64,000 bases of DNA from Collinsella tanakaei (GTDB taxonomy: Bacteria; Actinomycetota; Coriobacteriia; Coriobacteriales; Coriobacteriaceae), in NCBI RefSeq assembly GCF_016900375.1, contig NZ_JACJKB010000006.1:1-64000 (forward strand), written 5' to 3'. Positions 61,388 to 64,000 of the stretch are shown here, in pieces (within the stretch, counting starts at the first letter, position 1; the number at the start of each line of letters is the position of its first letter). The translations under genes were made by a program, and so were the position numbers. The notes under the pieces are model-generated. The model had not been told where the DNA came from, made no database searches, and saw only the letters and a list, made by a program, of their open reading frames with translations.

Positions 61388-63016
61388 ATGAATGACGACC
61401 AGGTCGTGCATGGTATGAGCATCGATGATGCCTACCAGGTCGAACGTGTACTCTCTAAGCGTCGTGGCTTTATCACCGAGCTCGTAACGCTCGATGGCTC
61501 CGGTCCGTTTATCCGCAAGAAGATGCCGCTCGACCAGGCGAACCGTTCGGTGTGGGCGCTTCTCGCCTCGTGCGGATGCCTCAGGCTGCCCCAAGTTGTT
61601 GCCAGCTATGAGCTGCCGGACAAATTCGTGGTCGTCTGTTCCTGCGTGCCCGGCGAGACGTTGGCGACGCGGCTGGAACAGCGGGGGCGTCTAGCTGAGC
61701 TGGAAGCCGTGAGCATCGCCCTCGATCTGTGCGAGGCCGCGGGGAGCCTGCATGCCCACGGCATCATCCACTGCGACATCGCGCCGTCGAACATCGTGCT
61801 TGCAGCAGATGGCGCGCATCTGATCGACATGGGCATCGCGCGCATGATGTCCGATCCCGTGCCGCCTCAGGGTTCCCGGATGGGCACGAGGGGCTATGCA
61901 TCTCCCGAGCAGTGCTTTGCCGCTGCCGATGCGCGCAGCGATGTCTACGGAATCGGTTGCGTGCTTGGCGCGATGGTCACGGGCGTGCACCCCGATGACG
62001 AACGCTATGCCTCGTTGCTTACAGATGAGGCCATCGTGCCGTCCCCTTTGCGCGTCGCCATCGAGCGCGCGACCTCCTTTGAGCCGAGCTGCCGTTACGC
62101 CGACGCCGATGCGCTTGCCGATGCATTGCGCGGAGAGCACGCAGGGGATGCCGCGCCGGATGTGGCTAAGAAAGGGGAGCGCACCCGTAAAGCTCCTGCT
62201 GCTAAGCCCTTTGTGCTCGCGATTGCTGGAATCGCCATTCTCTGCGTCGTGGGTGTCGCGCTGGTGGCGTCCGGGCTGCTTGGACGTAAAGCCGATGCGA
62301 ATCACGGGCAAGATGCGACATTCGCCGACGATGCGATAGAAGACGAGGCGGATGGCAGCTCGGCTTCAACGGGCGTGCTCGAGGCGCTGGACATGGACGA
62401 TGCTTCCTCTGGCAACGATTCTGCGGCCGCCCAGGAGGCGCGCGAGGCACTGGTGGTCAGCGAATCGTGGTGGAGCCCCAGGGATAACGGCTACTTCGAG
62501 TACCTATTCGCGCTTACGAACACAAGCGATAGCGTCGCGGTCGATTACCCGATGGTTCGCATTACGGGCAGGGACGCAGCGGGCGCGGTCGTGACGACGA
62601 TAGAGGACGGCGTCATGGCGATCGCTCCCGGTCAGACCGTCTACAAGTTCGGCATCAGGGGAAACGGGACGCTGCCGTCTGAGCTCGAGTTCTCGACAGC
62701 GCTTGTTATGGGCAGCTTCGCGCATGAGCAGGCGGATGCGCCGAGCGCGTTTTCCATCACGGGGCTGAATGCCTCTTCGAGCTTGTTCGGCACGTCGTTT
62801 ATCGGTGAGCTAACCGCTGAGCACCTGGGCTCCGACGCAGAGATCGCCAGCAGCGCGGCGATGACCATCGTCCTTCGCGATGAGACGGGCGCCATCGTGG
62901 GCGGCACCACAGATTTTTGTCAGCTGCCTGCCGAAGGCGAGACCGTGCCGTTCGAGACCACGCCGCTCGAAGTTCCGGAGTACGCCAGCATCGAAGCGCA
63001 TGCAATCCCCTGGTAA
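61388..63016 (+). CDS. Transmembrane Hanks-type Ser/Thr protein kinase
   Basis: The 542-residue protein has a kinase domain (about 15-255) with catalytic loop HCDIAPSN (128-135, so HCD replaces HRD), the metal motif as DMG instead of DFG, and GTRGYASPEQ for the activation/APE segment. A membrane helix (about 275-299) follows a basic Lys/Arg patch, then an external domain of about 200 residues (VVSESWWSPRDNGYFEYLFA onward) that is probably a beta-rich sensor. The glycine loop at the start is degenerate (SKRRGFITEL). The ATG at 61388 is preceded by GGGGAGG. Activity is likely but not certain. Confidence 0.85.
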   Translation: MNDDQVVHGMSIDDAYQVERVLSKRRGFITELVTLDGSGPFIRKKMPLDQANRSVWALLASCGCLRLPQVVASYELPDKFVVVCSCVPGETLATRLEQRGRLAELEAVSIALDLCEAAGSLHAHGIIHCDIAPSNIVLAADGAHLIDMGIARMMSDPVPPQGSRMGTRGYASPEQCFAAADARSDVYGIGCVLGAMVTGVHPDDERYASLLTDEAIVPSPLRVAIERATSFEPSCRYADADALADALRGEHAGDAAPDVAKKGERTRKAPAAKPFVLAIAGIAILCVVGVALVASGLLGRKADANHGQDATFADDAIEDEADGSSASTGVLEALDMDDASSGNDSAAAQEAREALVVSESWWSPRDNGYFEYLFALTNTSDSVAVDYPMVRITGRDAAGAVVTTIEDGVMAIAPGQTVYKFGIRGNGTLPSELEFSTALVMGSFAHEQADAPSAFSITGLNASSSLFGTSFIGELTAEHLGSDAEIASSAAMTIVLRDETGAIVGGTTDFCQLPAEGETVPFETTPLEVPEYASIEAHAIPW

Positions 63017-63047
63017 GCGACCATCTTTTACGAGCTAGCACGTGTTG

Positions 63048-63090
63048 ACGCGCGGTTCCTCAGTTGCCAGCTGAGGAGCCGCGCGTTTTG
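63048..63090 (+). terminator. Terminator of the kinase gene
   Basis: A 16-bp stem (ACGCGCGGTTCCTCAG with CTGAGGAGCCGCGCGT, one G-T pair), 7-nt loop, then TTTGATT. Confidence 0.85.
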
Positions 63091-63168
63091 ATTCGCGAAT
63101 ATTACAAGCGCTCTTCCGGAAGGGCCCGAGTGGATCTTGGGCCGAGTCGATCCAGGAAGGGGCTGCCT

Positions 63169-64000
63169 ATGAGCAAGCTCAAACAGAACGGTCGAACCCA
63201 ACGGGCGTCGAGTGCGTACAGCCAAAGCACAACCGATGGGGCCGAATCCCGGCGCATGGTCCTTGCCGTCCTTCAACCGGACGGTACAGCATGTGGTGGG
63301 GAGGAGGCGACGATGTGGGAACGTTCGCAAGTTGAGCGGCTGACCGGCTTGAGCCGGCACATGATCCAAGACCTTTGCTATCACAACACGAAAGGCGGCG
63401 GACTGGGCTTTTGGGAGCCTGCCGTGTCAAAGCCGGGATACTCGCGGTTCGACGAGGGCGACCTGCTGATGTTCTACCTTGTCGGCCAGCTCAAACGTGC
63501 AGGCTTCACGTTGCGCGAGGTGGAGCCGACGGTGTTCGCCATCCTCGAGAACGACGACTCACTTGTTCGCACGCTTCAGGGGAAGGCCGACGAGCTCCAT
63601 GCGCGCCGCGCGGAACTTGCTGACCAGCTCTCGGCGTTGGAATGTCTCGAGGATGCGGTGTCGTCAAAGCCAGCAGATCGCCTGTATGCCGTGATGGAGG
63701 CGGTGCTCGTGCAAAGTGTCGATCGGGCTGTTGAGGATGCCGGACGGAGGCTCGGCGCCACGCGCGAGGAGGTCGATTCCGTGCACGCGCTGCTGCTCGA
63801 CGTGGCGCGCGGCATGATGAGCGAGTTGCGCGATGGCGCAGATCGTGTTGACGAGGCGGACGATGCGACCAGCACGCGGCTGTGCATTGGAGAGGCGAGG
63901 GCAGGTATCGCCAGTCTGTTGCATCGCGGCATGGTGCCGACTGGCCCCGCGGCGTGCGGTTTCGTGCGCAGGGTGTCTCGAAAGCTCGCGCGGAGGTGCG
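63169..64000 (+). CDS. MerR-type regulator, cut by the window end
   Basis: The frame is open from the ATG at 63169 (CAGGAAGGGG upstream) to the last base, giving at least 277 residues. After about 48 variable residues comes a MerR-like winged HTH (SQVERLTGLSRHMIQDLCYH, then a wing ending SRFDEGDLLMFYLVGQLKRA and GFTLREVEP), followed by a predicted coiled-coil (ADELHARRAELADQLSALE) and a long effector region. The effector is unknown and the C-terminus is missing. Confidence 0.75.
   Translation, partial: MSKLKQNGRTQRASSAYSQSTTDGAESRRMVLAVLQPDGTACGGEEATMWERSQVERLTGLSRHMIQDLCYHNTKGGGLGFWEPAVSKPGYSRFDEGDLLMFYLVGQLKRAGFTLREVEPTVFAILENDDSLVRTLQGKADELHARRAELADQLSALECLEDAVSSKPADRLYAVMEAVLVQSVDRAVEDAGRRLGATREEVDSVHALLLDVARGMMSELRDGADRVDEADDATSTRLCIGEARAGIASLLHRGMVPTGPAACGFVRRVSRKLARRC

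Overview
The window is GC-rich bacterial DNA. Its gene content and order point to a Coriobacteriia actinobacterium, most like Collinsella: an anaerobe-type fused acyl-CoA dehydratase activase, a two-subunit Fe-S tartrate/fumarate-type hydro-lyase, the MEP isoprenoid genes ispE/ispD/ispF, LPxTG- and SLH-anchored surface proteins, XRE plus Ser/Thr kinase pairs, and a Firmicutes-like clpC-disA-ispDF-cysS-rlmB-yacP block. The genus is inferred from sequence recognition; no search was run. About 48 protein genes are called, plus seven well-supported tRNAs.

Layout. (1) 1-9.2 kb: tRNA-Val, a sortase-type M6 metalloprotease, then the housekeeping run HAD phosphatase-murI-rph-rdgB-dtd, followed by veg-ispE and tRNA-Pro. 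(2) 9.2-16.6 kb: tatA, greA, lysS (with an extra C-terminal tRNA-binding domain), a CAP/SLH surface protein and two exporters. (3) 17-24.2 kb: AraC regulator, ttdA-ttdB with a CitMHS-type transporter, an AIM24 protein and a DUF2798 protein. (4) 24.2-32.2 kb: a PadR/membrane-protein pair, the 1470-residue activase fusion, a nucleoside hydrolase and ribokinase. (5) 32.3-41.6 kb: clpC, disA, ispD, ispF, cysS, rlmB and a NYN nuclease, in the order known from Bacillus. (6) 41.7-46.5 kb: four tRNAs around tuf, then rpmG, tRNA-Trp, secE, nusG, rplK and rplA. (7) 46.9-51.4 kb: a large LPxTG adhesin gene broken by one in-frame amber codon. (8) 51.9-59.7 kb: a second PadR pair, threonine aldolase flanked by copies of a palindromic repeat, and the leucine operon (leuL leader peptide, attenuator, leuA, leuC, leuD, leuB). 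(9) 59.8-64 kb: a Phd-type antitoxin, a DUF4160 pair, XRE regulator plus transmembrane Ser/Thr kinase, and a MerR regulator cut by the window end.

The most notable non-gene content is a family of foldback elements. Three ~175-184 bp copies share about 20-bp terminal inverted repeats and an internal hairpin whose two arms change together between copies (9288-9462, 16824-16997, 21907-22090). They carry no gene and look like a non-autonomous (MITE-like) element. Other palindromes are a perfect 41-bp inverted repeat just past the activase gene, a 23-bp inverted repeat in the cysS leader, three copies of a short hairpin ending in GAAAGTTTGGG, and paired hairpins between cysS and rlmB.
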